From assembly GCF_003426775.1 (NCBI RefSeq), contig NZ_QJUG01000019.1, forward strand, positions 1-56,683: DNA of 56,683 bases. Reading direction: 5' to 3'. Below are positions 1-7,720 of the stretch, in pieces. The stretch is from Allorhizocola rhizosphaerae (lineage in GTDB: Bacteria; Actinomycetota; Actinomycetes; Mycobacteriales; Micromonosporaceae). Position 1 is the stretch's first letter, and each line of letters begins with the position of its first letter. The notes beneath the pieces were generated by a model that was not told where the DNA came from, did not search any database, and worked only from the letters and a program-made list of their open reading frames with translations. Both the position numbers and the translations under genes were made by a program.

Positions 1-171
1 GGTGGGACCGGGCGCGGCGAACCCGTGGGCTTGTGCGGGTTGGCTCCGTTCAGGCGAAGCCGTCCGTCTGTGGCGCGGGTGGGACCGGGCGGGGCGACCC
101 CGTGGGCTTGTGCGGGTTGGCTCCGTTCAGGCGAAGCCGTCCGTCTGTGGCGCGGGTGGGACCGGGCGCGG
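1..171. repeat. 77-bp tandem repeat array, cut by window edge
   Basis: Two full 77-bp units (1-77 and 78-154) differ at only two positions, and the first 17 bases of a third unit follow at 155-171. The array therefore continues to the left of the window. Each unit contains the 20-mer CTCCGTTCAGGCGAAGCCGT (44-63 and 121-140). With its flanks this can fold into a stem of GGCT-type arms around TTCAGG with one mismatch. Seventy-seven is not a multiple of three and all three forward frames stay open, so the open frames here are a composition effect and not genes. The same 20-mer recurs at 10170-10189. Confidence 0.9.
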
Positions 172-297
172 AGCGATCCGGCCCCACCCGCTGCCGAGGA
201 AACTCAGTTAAGCGGTGTGACGTAGGCCACTGGGCGCACGCGGGGGACCGTTCGGCGCAGGGTCACGCAGCTATCCAGATCATGCCTTCACGCACGC

Positions 298-315
298 CGT
301 TAGGCCTGCCTAACG
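298..315. promoter_or_regulatory. inverted repeat upstream of the symporter operon
   Basis: Perfect 7-bp arms CGTTAGG and CCTAACG are separated by CCTG, about 40 bases before the DUF485 start codon. The position fits an operator in the promoter of the symporter pair. The regulator is unknown and no regulator gene is adjacent. Nothing else is visible between 172 and 355 apart from a GAGG ribosome site before 356. Confidence 0.45.
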
Positions 316-355
316 TGCGCGAAACGTATCTGTTTCTCCGAGGCGGTGATCATCC

Positions 356-685
356 ATGGCTCCCGAACCGTACGTCGATGTACAGCGGTCGCCGGAGTTC
401 GCAAGCTTACGAAAGGCGTTGCGCGGGTTTGTCTTCCCGATGACCGTCGCGTTCTTCCTTTGGTATGCCCTATACGTCGTTTTGTCCGCTTACGCCCGTG
501 GTTTCATGAGCACGAAGCTCATCGGTGAGATCAACGTGGCGTTGGTGTTCGGGTTGCTGCAGTTCGTCACCACGTTCCTGATCGCGTGGCTGTACGAGCG
601 GTACTCCTCGCGCAAGCTCGACCCGCTGGCCGAACAGCTGCGCAAGCGGATCGAGAACGGCGAAAAGATCGGGGCGGCCAAGTGA
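356..685 (+). CDS. DUF485 membrane protein, partner of acetate symporter
   Basis: A 109-residue protein of the DUF485 (YjcH) family. It has two hydrophobic segments (about residues 25-48 and 60-80) separated by a short polar loop, and a charged C-terminal tail. In this family the gene nearly always precedes a cation/acetate symporter, as it does here: its TGA overlaps the GTG of the next gene, so the two are translationally coupled. The start ATG has GAGG upstream. Its biochemical role is not established; it is presumed to assist the symporter in the membrane. Identification rests on length, topology and neighbourhood. Confidence 0.85.
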   Translation: MAPEPYVDVQRSPEFASLRKALRGFVFPMTVAFFLWYALYVVLSAYARGFMSTKLIGEINVALVFGLLQFVTTFLIAWLYERYSSRKLDPLAEQLRKRIENGEKIGAAK

Positions 686-2325
686 CCACGCGCACCCTGA
701 CCATCATCCTGTTCCTGCTGTTCGTGGCGGCCACGCTGGCCATCACGATCTGGGCGAGCCGGCAGACCCGCACGGCCAACGACTTCTACGCCGGCGGGCG
801 CTCGTTCTCCGGGTTCCAAAATGGAATGGCGATCGGCGGCGACTACATGTCGGCCGCGAGCTTCCTGGGCATCGCGGGCATCATCGCGCTCAACGGCTAC
901 GACGGGTTCCTGTATTCGATCGGGTTCCTGGTCGCCTGGCTGGTCGCGCTGCTGCTCGTCGCCGAGCTGCTGCGTAACGCCGGCCGGTACACGATGGCAG
1001 ATGTTTTGGCCTTCAGAATGCGGCAGGTACCGGTCAGGACGGCGGCAGCGGTTTCGACGGTCACCGTGTCCATCTTCTACCTGCTGGCCCAGATGGTAGG
1101 CGCGGGCGCGCTCGTCGCCCTGCTGCTGGGGATCAAGCCGGGCGAGACGTTCCTCGGGATGGACGACACCACGGCCAAGATCGCGACGATCATCATGGTC
1201 GGCGCGCTGATGATCGTCTACGTGGTGGTCGGTGGCATGAAGGGCACCACGTACGTCCAGATCGTCAAGGCGTTCATGCTGATGATCGGCGCGGCGCTGA
1301 TGACCATCCTCGTGCTGGCCGCCTACAAGTTCAACCTGTCGGCGCTGCTCGGTGATGCGGCGGTCAAGAGCGGCAAGGGCGACGCGTTCCTCAACCCCGG
1401 TCTGGTGTACGGCAAGGAAGTTGCGGGCAACGCGTTGCAGACGTTCTACAACAAGATCGATCTGCTGTCGCTCGGTATCGCGCTGGTGCTCGGCACGGCC
1501 GGCCTGCCGCACATCCTGATCCGGTTCTACACCGTGCCCACGGCCAAGACCGCACGGCGCAGCGTGCTCTGGGCGATCGGCATTATCGGCGCCTTCTACC
1601 TGATGACGCTGGCCCTCGGGTTCGGCGCGGCCGCGCTCGTCGGCGGGCAGGCGATCCGCGCACAGAACCCTGGCGGCAACACGGCCGCGCCCCAGCTGGC
1701 CGAGGCGTTGGGCATCCGATTCCTCGGCGGTACGTTCGGCGGGAGCATGTTCCTCGCGGTGATCGCGGCGGTGGCGTTCGCGACCATCCTCGCCGTGGTC
1801 GCGGGCCTCACCCTGGCGTCGTCGTCCTCGCTGGCGCACGACTTCTACGCCAACGTGGTGAAGAAGGGCACCGCCACCGAGCGGCAGGAGGTCGTCGTGG
1901 CACGGGTCTCGGCCATCGGCATCGGCGCGGTCTCGATCGTGCTCGGCATCCTGGCCCGCGACCTGAACGTGGCGTTCCTTGTGGCGCTTGCCTTCGCGGT
2001 GGCGGCATCGGGCAACCTGCCCGCGATCCTGTACAGCCTGTTCTGGAAGCGGTTCACCACGCGCGGGGCGACGTGGGCCATCTACGGTGGCCTGGGCTCG
2101 GCCGTGTTGCTGGTGTTCTTCTCGCCGGTGGTGTCGGGCCCGACGTCGGTCGTGTTCAAGACCGCCGACTGGGCCTGGTTCCCGCTTTCCAACCCCGGCA
2201 TCATCTCCATCCCCCTCGGCTTCTTCTTCGGCTGGCTCGGCACGGTTCTTTCCAAGGAGCCTGCCGATGAGGAGAAGTACGCCGAAATGGAGGTGCGTGC
2301 CCTCACGGGCGCGGGCGCTCACTAA
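682..2325 (+). CDS. actP: sodium:solute symporter, acetate permease type
   Basis: A 547-residue polytopic membrane protein of the SSS family, ActP-like. It has roughly thirteen hydrophobic segments beginning at residue 5. The early motif NDFYAGGR and the following glycine-rich GGDYMSAASFLG stretch are typical of cation/acetate symporters, as is the late SSSLAHDFYANV stretch. It should import acetate or another short monocarboxylate with sodium. The GTG at 682 overlaps the stop of the DUF485 gene and gives the usual N-terminus; the frame is open 32 codons upstream but that part overlaps DUF485. A strong terminator follows 20 bases after the stop. The precise substrate is inferred from family only. 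Confidence 0.88.
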   Translation: MTTRTLTIILFLLFVAATLAITIWASRQTRTANDFYAGGRSFSGFQNGMAIGGDYMSAASFLGIAGIIALNGYDGFLYSIGFLVAWLVALLLVAELLRNAGRYTMADVLAFRMRQVPVRTAAAVSTVTVSIFYLLAQMVGAGALVALLLGIKPGETFLGMDDTTAKIATIIMVGALMIVYVVVGGMKGTTYVQIVKAFMLMIGAALMTILVLAAYKFNLSALLGDAAVKSGKGDAFLNPGLVYGKEVAGNALQTFYNKIDLLSLGIALVLGTAGLPHILIRFYTVPTAKTARRSVLWAIGIIGAFYLMTLALGFGAAALVGGQAIRAQNPGGNTAAPQLAEALGIRFLGGTFGGSMFLAVIAAVAFATILAVVAGLTLASSSSLAHDFYANVVKKGTATERQEVVVARVSAIGIGAVSIVLGILARDLNVAFLVALAFAVAASGNLPAILYSLFWKRFTTRGATWAIYGGLGSAVLLVFFSPVVSGPTSVVFKTADWAWFPLSNPGIISIPLGFFFGWLGTVLSKEPADEEKYAEMEVRALTGAGAH

Positions 2326-2343
2326 AAACGCCGCCCTCCCCCG

Positions 2344-2385
2344 CCGCTGCCTTCCCGTCTCCCTACCGGGAAGGCAGCGGTTTTT
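2344..2385 (+). terminator. rho-independent terminator after symporter
   Basis: Arms CCGCTGCCTTCCCG (2344-2357) and CGGGAAGGCAGCGG (2367-2380) pair perfectly over 14 bp around a nine-base loop, followed by TTTTT. This is the clearest intrinsic terminator in the window. Confidence 0.92.
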
Positions 2386-2436
2386 GGCAGGATTAATTTG
2401 GTTGCGGGTCGGGGTGGCCGTGACGAAGGTGGCGGG

Positions 2437-3450
2437 ATGGAGATCCGTCAACTCGATCCGCACGATGAGCCCCAAGCACGGCAGTGGTATGAGGCGCTCT
2501 ATGAAGGGGCCGCCGCGGGCCGGGTGGCTCCGCTTGTCGTGAGTGAGACCGCGCTGCTCACCTCGTTGCGCAGCAACGATACCAATCCCGGCTATGACCG
2601 CTGCGGCTTCGGCGCCTGGGAGGGGCCCAGATGTCTCGGCACCGCGATGGTGGATCTGCCACGGGCGGACAACACCCATTTCGCCGAGATCGACATCAAC
2701 GTGCGGCCGGAAGACCGGGGGCGCGGTGTGGGGGCGGCGCTTTACGATGCGGCGCTGGCGATGGCGCGGGCGCAGGGCCGGACACTGGTCTGGAACGAGG
2801 TCTATGTCGCGCCGGGACTGTCGCTTTCGGACAGTCCCGGGGGCAGGTTCGCGTTGGCGCGCGGCTTCGCCAGCAAGCACACCGAGGAGCGGCTGCTGCT
2901 GGAGGTGCCGCTCGACGAACCAACACTGGCGGGGCTGGAGCAGTCGGCACAGGCCAAGGCCGACGGTTATCAGGTGGTCGGCTGGCACGGCATCGTCCCG
3001 GCACGCTGGCTCGGGGCGCTCGCCGAGATGCAGACCCTCATGACGCACGATGTGCCTTCGGGGGACAGCGATCGGGAGCCGATAACCCTTGCCCCCGAAC
3101 GAGTGATGGCATCACAGACCCGGATGATCGAGCAGGGGTACGGCTTGCTCACGACGCTGGCGCTGGACTCGGCGGGGAGGCCTGCGGCATACACCGAGAT
3201 GTATGTGACGGCGGATCGCGAAAACGTCCACCAGGACGACACCTTCGTGCTGCGCGCCCATCGCGGGCACCGGCTGGGCACGCTTGTCAAGGCGGCCAAC
3301 CTGCGCCTGCTCGCGGAGCACTATCCGGGAGCGCGATATGTGCACACCTGGACCGCCCACGTCAACGATGCGATGCGGGCAATCAACGAGCGGTTCGGGT
3401 TTCGGGCGGTGGAGACCATGCACGAGGTGGAGGCGGTCTATCCAACATAA
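2437..3450 (+). CDS. tandem GNAT-fold acetyltransferase
   Basis: A 337-residue protein with two GNAT-like halves. The first carries an acetyl-CoA loop RPEDRGRGVGAAL near residue 90. The second carries RAHRGHRLGTLVKAAN near residue 280. This two-lobed layout is shared with mycothiol synthase (MshD) and Eis-type enzymes, but no specific signature assigns the substrate. The ATG at 2437 (MEIRQLD) is preferred over an upstream in-frame GTG because a GAAGGTGGCGGG ribosome site precedes it. The gene stands alone after the symporter terminator and converges on the DUF3152 gene, overlapping it by 13 bases. Confidence 0.78.
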   Translation: MEIRQLDPHDEPQARQWYEALYEGAAAGRVAPLVVSETALLTSLRSNDTNPGYDRCGFGAWEGPRCLGTAMVDLPRADNTHFAEIDINVRPEDRGRGVGAALYDAALAMARAQGRTLVWNEVYVAPGLSLSDSPGGRFALARGFASKHTEERLLLEVPLDEPTLAGLEQSAQAKADGYQVVGWHGIVPARWLGALAEMQTLMTHDVPSGDSDREPITLAPERVMASQTRMIEQGYGLLTTLALDSAGRPAAYTEMYVTADRENVHQDDTFVLRAHRGHRLGTLVKAANLRLLAEHYPGARYVHTWTAHVNDAMRAINERFGFRAVETMHEVEAVYPT

Positions 3451-4244
3451 TTGCTTTTGTCGGGGTACGGGAACGCGTTGACCTGGCAGCCGTTGAGTGC
3501 GATGGTCTGCGTCTGCATGACCGGCGCGAGCTGGCCGGAACCCGGGCACTTGACGTGCGAGAAGCCCAGATAGTGCCCGGCCTCGTGGTTGATGACCATG
3601 TGCCGGTAGACGGTGAGGCTGCTGAAGTGTGGCACGCCATAGGTCCAGCGGCGCAGGTTGATGAACAGGTTGTCACCGTTGCGGCACGAATACTGGTTTT
3701 GCGTGTCGACACCGGCCGATGCGCACAGGCGATCGGTCGTGTTGGGTGTGGTCAGGCGCACCCGCAGGTCGGCGGCGTCGCAAGTGGACACCCGCTGGAA
3801 CATCCAGCGCTGCGAGGCGATCCAGCTCCGCTCGTCGGCCAAAATGACGTCCACAACGGAGGCGAAGCTCGCGGGCGTGAACGTGGTGATACCGTCCTCG
3901 ACCTGAACGCAGTATTGCTTCAGCACGCCCGCGGTGCCGGCCACGCTGGTCCCGCCCGGTGCGGTCTGGCTGAACGTGCCCTCGCCTTCGAGCAGGACAT
4001 CGGGCTGCTTCGGCGCGGGAGACGAACGCTTGGGCGACGGCTTCGGTGAGCGGCTCGGCGAGGGGGACGGAGAGGGCGAGGGTGAGGGCGACTCGACGAC
4101 CGGCTCGGGCGACGGGATCGCCGATGGCGTAGCGCTTTGCGAAGCGGGAGCCGGGGTCGGCTGTGCCGCGGGCGCGCCCCGCGACGAGCAGGCCGCGATC
4201 AGGGCGGCGGTGGTCAACAGCAGCGCGCCGACGCGGATCTTCAC
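3438..4244 (-). CDS. DUF3152-type lipoprotein with metzincin-like zinc motif
   Basis: A 268-residue exported protein. GTG at 4244 gives a short basic N-region, a hydrophobic core and lipobox IAAC, so it should be lipid-anchored. A Pro/Ser-rich low-complexity linker (about residues 25-75, including a run of PSPSPS) precedes the globular domain. That domain carries HEAGHYLGFSH near residue 230, the HExxHxxGxxH zinc signature of metzincin peptidases, and several cysteines. Domain and architecture match DUF3152 proteins of actinobacteria. Peptidase activity is inferred from the motif and the substrate is unknown. It probably acts on the outer face of the membrane or in the wall. Confidence 0.82.
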   Translation of the reverse strand: MKIRVGALLLTTAALIAACSSRGAPAAQPTPAPASQSATPSAIPSPEPVVESPSPSPSPSPSPSRSPKPSPKRSSPAPKQPDVLLEGEGTFSQTAPGGTSVAGTAGVLKQYCVQVEDGITTFTPASFASVVDVILADERSWIASQRWMFQRVSTCDAADLRVRLTTPNTTDRLCASAGVDTQNQYSCRNGDNLFINLRRWTYGVPHFSSLTVYRHMVINHEAGHYLGFSHVKCPGSGQLAPVMQTQTIALNGCQVNAFPYPDKSNYVG

Positions 4245-4405
4245 TCGCGACAGCGTACAGATTTCCCACCGCCGCACCGCTGACCCGTTCGGCCCATCCT
4301 TGCCCATGCTTTCGAGTGGTTATGGTGACCCGGGTTTGGCGGTCATCAACGTGGTTTGCCTTGCTGCGCCTTGGTTTCAGTCGCCTCCGCCTCCGTTGCT
4401 GCGGC

Positions 4406-5149
4406 TCAGGTGAGCGGGCGGATGCCGTCGGGGAACGGACCGCCGGCGAGCAGGGCGGTGCCGGTGTCGGCGAGCGCGGTGAGGGCGGCGCGGTGTGGCG
4501 ATGGGCCGAAGGAGAGCCGGGCGACACCGAGGGATTCCAGCTCCGCATTGGACGGCATGCCGGGCATGCCCATCAGGCTGACCTTGCGCTCGCCGATCCC
4601 CTCGACCAGCCGCGCGATGGTGTCGCGGTGGCGCGCTCCCGGCACGAACACGCACGCCGCACCCGCGTCGAGGAACGCCCGCCCGCGCGCGATCGCGTCG
4701 TCGACGTCGCCCGGCCCGCTGAGGAACTGGTCGGTGCGCGCGTTGAGCACGAACCCGGGCCCGCCCGCCTTGACCGCCGCCTCCACCGCGGCGACGGCTT
4801 CTGGCAGCGGCCTCATGGCGTCTTCGAGGTTGGCCCCGACCACGCCCGCGTCGACCGCCCGCCGGATGGTGGTGTCGACGTCGCCGTAGCCCGCCTCAAG
4901 GTCGGCGGTCACGGGCAGGTCGACCGCCGCGGCGATGCGCCCGACGGTGTCGAGCATGAGGTCGGGCGGGATCTGCTCGCCATCGGGATAACCGTGGGCT
5001 GCGGCGATGGCATAGCTTGCGGTCGCGATCGCCGCGCAGCCCGGCAGGTCGGCCACGACCTTGGCACTCGCCACGTCCCACACGTTGACCAGGACCAGCA
5101 GGGACGGATCGGTGTGCAGGCGGAGCAACTCACGCGCTTTGTCGTTCAT
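4406..5149 (-). CDS. isocitrate lyase/PEP mutase superfamily enzyme
   Basis: A 247-residue single-domain TIM-barrel protein of the PEP mutase/isocitrate lyase superfamily. Near the N-terminus is VNVWDVASAKV, then a TASYAIAAAHGYPDGE stretch, TADLEAGYGD (metal-binding acidic residues) and GANLEDA, then LNARTD. Members cleave or form C-C or C-P bonds in 2-oxo acids. This short subgroup is common in actinobacteria, usually without a known substrate. It is divergent from the UTRA regulator across an 84-base region holding a perfect palindrome, which suggests that regulator controls it. Confidence 0.83.
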   Translation of the reverse strand: MNDKARELLRLHTDPSLLVLVNVWDVASAKVVADLPGCAAIATASYAIAAAHGYPDGEQIPPDLMLDTVGRIAAAVDLPVTADLEAGYGDVDTTIRRAVDAGVVGANLEDAMRPLPEAVAAVEAAVKAGGPGFVLNARTDQFLSGPGDVDDAIARGRAFLDAGAACVFVPGARHRDTIARLVEGIGERKVSLMGMPGMPSNAELESLGVARLSFGPSPHRAALTALADTGTALLAGGPFPDGIRPLT

Positions 5150-5215
5150 GAGCGAACACTAACCCGGCCCTACGACATTTCCTGGCCGGACCCGGACTCC
5201 TCCATCGAGCCTAGG

Positions 5216-5230
5216 TCTGTATGATACAGA
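5216..5230. promoter_or_regulatory. palindromic operator for the GntR/UTRA regulator
   Basis: TCTGTATGATACAGA is a perfect 7-bp inverted repeat around a central G, three bases before the regulator start codon. It contains TATGAT reading forward and TATCAT reading in reverse, both plausible -10 elements. A transcript from the forward one would begin almost at the ATG (leaderless). Binding here would silence both divergent genes. The match to this particular regulator is inferred from position. Confidence 0.75.
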
Positions 5231-5233
5231 TTC

Positions 5234-5977
5234 ATGACAGGTCCGCGCTTTCAGCAGCTCGCGGCCGAGCTGCGCGAACGCATCGCGCTCGGGGATTACG
5301 CCCGTTCCGGTGCGCTCGACAGCGAGGCGGAGCTCGCCCGGCGTCACGGCGTGAGTCGTGTCACCGTGCGCCGGGCGCTGGAGGATCTGCGCGACCAGGG
5401 CCTGATCGCCGCGCGCAAGGGCTCGGGGTGGTTCGTGGTCTCAGGTGTCGCGTTCGGACAGTCGCTCGCGCTGGGCACGTTCCGCCACGCCAAATCGGCG
5501 GTCACCGTCCCGCTCGTGCGCCGGGTCAACTCCTACGAATACGTGCCCGCACCGGCAGACATCGCCCGGCTGCTGGAGGCGGCGTCCAAAAGCGAGCTGT
5601 TGCGCGTCGGCAGCGTGCGGCACGCCGGAAAGTCCCCGTTGGACGCCGTCGTCGAGTGGGTCCCGCTGGAGTTCGGCGCGCCGGTCAGCCGGGCCGAGGC
5701 CGAGGACCCGGGCGTCTGGGAGACGCTGCGCCGGCACGGCCACACCATCGACCTTGTCCGGCAGAGCATCACGGCCACCGCCGCGAGCGACTCGACCGCT
5801 GAGCTGCTGGAGACCCAGCCGGGCACGCCGCTGCTGCTCGTGCGGCGCCTGGCCATCGCACGCAACCGCCCGCTGGCCCTGTCCGAGCACCGCTATCTAG
5901 GCCACCGCTTCCGCCTCGACGTGGAGTTCCACGGCTGGCCGAGCCCCGACCCACCCGGCATATCCGAAACCGAATAG
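5234..5977 (+). CDS. GntR-family regulator with UTRA domain
   Basis: A 247-residue HutC/UTRA-type repressor. Residues 1-70 form the winged helix (LRERIALGDYARSGALDSE then RRHGVSRVTVRRALEDLR). Residues about 90-235 form the UTRA ligand domain, with VEWVPLEFG and a C-terminal SEHRYLGHRFRL stretch. The ATG at 5234 directly follows a palindrome, so autoregulation is likely. The next gene starts 10 bases after its stop, so the dehydratase may be co-transcribed. The ligand is unknown. DNA-binding function is confident from the domains. Confidence 0.9.
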   Translation: MTGPRFQQLAAELRERIALGDYARSGALDSEAELARRHGVSRVTVRRALEDLRDQGLIAARKGSGWFVVSGVAFGQSLALGTFRHAKSAVTVPLVRRVNSYEYVPAPADIARLLEAASKSELLRVGSVRHAGKSPLDAVVEWVPLEFGAPVSRAEAEDPGVWETLRRHGHTIDLVRQSITATAASDSTAELLETQPGTPLLLVRRLAIARNRPLALSEHRYLGHRFRLDVEFHGWPSPDPPGISETE

Positions 5978-5987
5978 GAGCAACGCC

Positions 5988-6989
5988 ATGCGCATCCTCG
6001 TCACCGGAGCCGCCGGTTTCATCGGCACCAACTTCGTGCACCACTGGGTCTCCCGCCATCCGGACGACCATGTCGTCGCGCTCGACGCGCTCACCTACGC
6101 CGGCAACTTGTCCAATTTGGACCCCGTGCGCGACCGCGTCACCTTCGCCCACGCCGACATCGCGGACGCCGGGGATCTGCTGCGCGAGCATCGGATCGAC
6201 GTCATCGTGAACTTCGCCGCCGAATCACACAACAGTCTCGCGGTGCTGGATCCAGAAAGATTTTTTAAAACCAATGTTCTGGGTACCCAGAAACTGCTCG
6301 AAGCGGCACGACGGGTTGGGGTGGCGCGCTTTCATCACGTGTCCACGTGCGAGGTGTATGGCGACCTTGCGCTGGACGATCCCCGTGCCTTCACGGAGGA
6401 GTCACCCTATCGGCCGCGCACGCCCTACAACGCGAGCAAAGCCGGGGCCGACCACGCCGTCCGCGCCTATCACGAAACATTCGGCCTGCCGGCGACGATC
6501 AGCAACTGCGCCAACAACTACGGGCCCTACCAGTTCCCCGAGAAGGTGATCCCGTTGTTCATCACGCGGGTGCTGTGCGGGCTCCCGCTTCCGGTCTATG
6601 AGTCCAGTGCCAACCGGCGCGAGTGGTTGCACGTCAGTGACCACTGCACCGCCATCGAGCAGGTGTTGCTGCACGGCCGCGTCGGCGAGACCTACAACGT
6701 GGGCTCGGGCTTCGAGGTGAGCGTCGCCGCATTGGCCGAGTGCATCCTCGACCACCTGGGCCTGCCGCGCACGCTGATCGAAACCGTGCCCGACCGCCCC
6801 GGCCACGACCGGCGCTACCTGCTCGACTCCACCAAGCTGCGCACGGAAACGGGTTGGAGCCCGGTCATCGACTTCGATGCCGGGCTCGCAGCCACCATCT
6901 CGTGGTACCGGTCCAACCGCGATTGGTGGGCTCCTCTGCTGGAGAGGTCGTTGGTCAAGGAGCACGCTTGGACGGCATCATCGCGCTGA
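5988..6989 (+). CDS. dTDP-glucose 4,6-dehydratase family enzyme with altered active site
   Basis: A 333-residue extended short-chain dehydrogenase/reductase. The NAD-binding GAAGFIG is at residues 8-14 and the catalytic Tyr147/Lys151 pair sits in YNASK. Overall similarity is to RmlB-type nucleotide-sugar 4,6-dehydratases, including NNYGPYQFPEK and RREWLHV. Two family signatures are changed: the usual TDEVYG is TCEVYG, with Cys121 replacing the catalytic Asp before Glu122, and the usual AAESHVDRS is AAESHNSLA. A similar Cys-Glu pair is reported, as I recall, for the tunicamycin enzyme TunA (UDP-GlcNAc 5,6-dehydratase). No glycosyltransferase or rml gene is nearby. It lies 10 bases after the UTRA regulator. 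Confidence 0.8.
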   Translation: MRILVTGAAGFIGTNFVHHWVSRHPDDHVVALDALTYAGNLSNLDPVRDRVTFAHADIADAGDLLREHRIDVIVNFAAESHNSLAVLDPERFFKTNVLGTQKLLEAARRVGVARFHHVSTCEVYGDLALDDPRAFTEESPYRPRTPYNASKAGADHAVRAYHETFGLPATISNCANNYGPYQFPEKVIPLFITRVLCGLPLPVYESSANRREWLHVSDHCTAIEQVLLHGRVGETYNVGSGFEVSVAALAECILDHLGLPRTLIETVPDRPGHDRRYLLDSTKLRTETGWSPVIDFDAGLAATISWYRSNRDWWAPLLERSLVKEHAWTASSR

Positions 6990-7103
6990 CGCCTTCCGCT
7001 CCTTGCGCATCTTGCTGCCGAGGCGGTAGCGCTTGGCCTCGTCGATGAGTTCGCGCTGCCGCTGGTGGGCCATTTCGATCACTGCTTCCGGGTAATTCAA
7101 CAT
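6978..7103 (-). CDS. small conserved-looking basic protein, 41 aa
   Basis: An ORF of 41 codons beginning MLNYPEAVIEMAHQRQREL and continuing as a highly charged helix that ends in RKASAR. Composition (helical, many Arg/Lys/Glu) and position after a MarR gene resemble tiny unannotated actinobacterial proteins. No good ribosome site precedes ATG 7103 and a stop lies 19 codons upstream without another start codon. The internal Met at residue 11 is an alternative. Its end overlaps the dehydratase end by 12 bases in convergent orientation. Function unknown. Confidence 0.5.
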   Translation of the reverse strand: MLNYPEAVIEMAHQRQRELIDEAKRYRLGSKMRKERKASAR

Positions 7104-7194
7104 GCACCAATACTCGGCCGCGCGGCGCTCGCGGCCATCGGGAGCGCTTACCTATCTTGTGCGCGACCCGTGCCCACGCACGCCCTAGGTATAC

Positions 7195-7653
7195 CTAGAC
7201 CCGTGGTGGGTGGGCCCACGCGGCGGGCTGCTCGCGCATGACACGGACGAAGGCGGCCAGTCCGATCAGGAGGGCCTCGCGCTCGGCGGGGGTCATGGCG
7301 TCGACCCAGCGAACGTAGCTGTCGTGGAAGGCGGCGCCCATCTCCCGGTGCATGGCCCGGCCGCGATCGGTGAGGCGCAGGCGGTAGATGCGGCGGTTGA
7401 CCGGGTCGCGCTCGCGCACGAGCAGGCCCTTGCGCTCCATCTCGGCCGCCATCCGGCTGACCGAACTCTTTTCCAGGCGCAGCCGCTCGCCCAGCTCGCG
7501 TTGCGAAAGCGGGGTGTCGGTGTCGAGCTCGTGCAGGGCGAAGGCCTGGGACATGGACACGGGCTGTCCCGGGATCGCGCTCTCCGGCTGCAGCATGCCA
7601 CCGGCGCGCACGAGCTGCATGAATAGCTCGTGTAGCCGTACCGCCGAATCCAT
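7195..7653 (-). CDS. MarR-family transcriptional regulator
   Basis: A 152-residue winged-helix protein. The recognition region is LSQRELGERLRLEKSSVSRM, followed by the wing RDPVNRRIYRLRLTDRGR and dimerisation helices at both ends, as in MarR proteins. It is divergent from a methyltransferase gene. The 67-base gap between them holds two inverted repeats built on GTTGTA/TACAAC, so it probably represses itself and the methyltransferase. The inducing ligand cannot be inferred. Confidence 0.9.
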   Translation of the reverse strand: MDSAVRLHELFMQLVRAGGMLQPESAIPGQPVSMSQAFALHELDTDTPLSQRELGERLRLEKSSVSRMAAEMERKGLLVRERDPVNRRIYRLRLTDRGRAMHREMGAAFHDSYVRWVDAMTPAEREALLIGLAAFVRVMREQPAAWAHPPRV

Positions 7654-7708
7654 GGTTGCACTTTACAACTCTGACGGCGTAGCCTATGGATAGTTGTAAG
7701 ATACAACT
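7654..7708. promoter_or_regulatory. twin MarR-type operators between marR and methyltransferase
   Basis: AGTTGTA-AGA-TACAACT (7692-7708) is a perfect 7-bp inverted repeat. GGTTGCA-CTT-TACAACT (7654-7670) is a degenerate second copy touching the marR start codon. They are 38 bp apart centre to centre, between two divergent starts, which is the usual layout for autorepression plus control of the neighbour. Confidence 0.78.
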
Positions 7709-7720
7709 CTGGGGGATCGC

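Noticed and set aside
1..171. CRISPR array
   Set aside because: The units are contiguous 77-bp repeats without unique spacers, and no cas genes are present.
490..3048. An 852-codon minus-strand open frame opposite the symporter and acetyltransferase
   Set aside because: It is the antisense of two well-supported genes; its Arg/His/Gly-rich composition is typical of GC-rich shadow frames.
3438..4244. The PSPSPS run as a DNA-level repeat of interest
   Set aside because: It is a normal low-complexity linker between a lipoprotein signal and its domain.
5234..7103. A tunicamycin-like biosynthetic cluster around the altered dehydratase
   Set aside because: No radical SAM, glycosyltransferase, acyltransferase or nucleotidase genes surround it; only a regulator and unrelated genes do.
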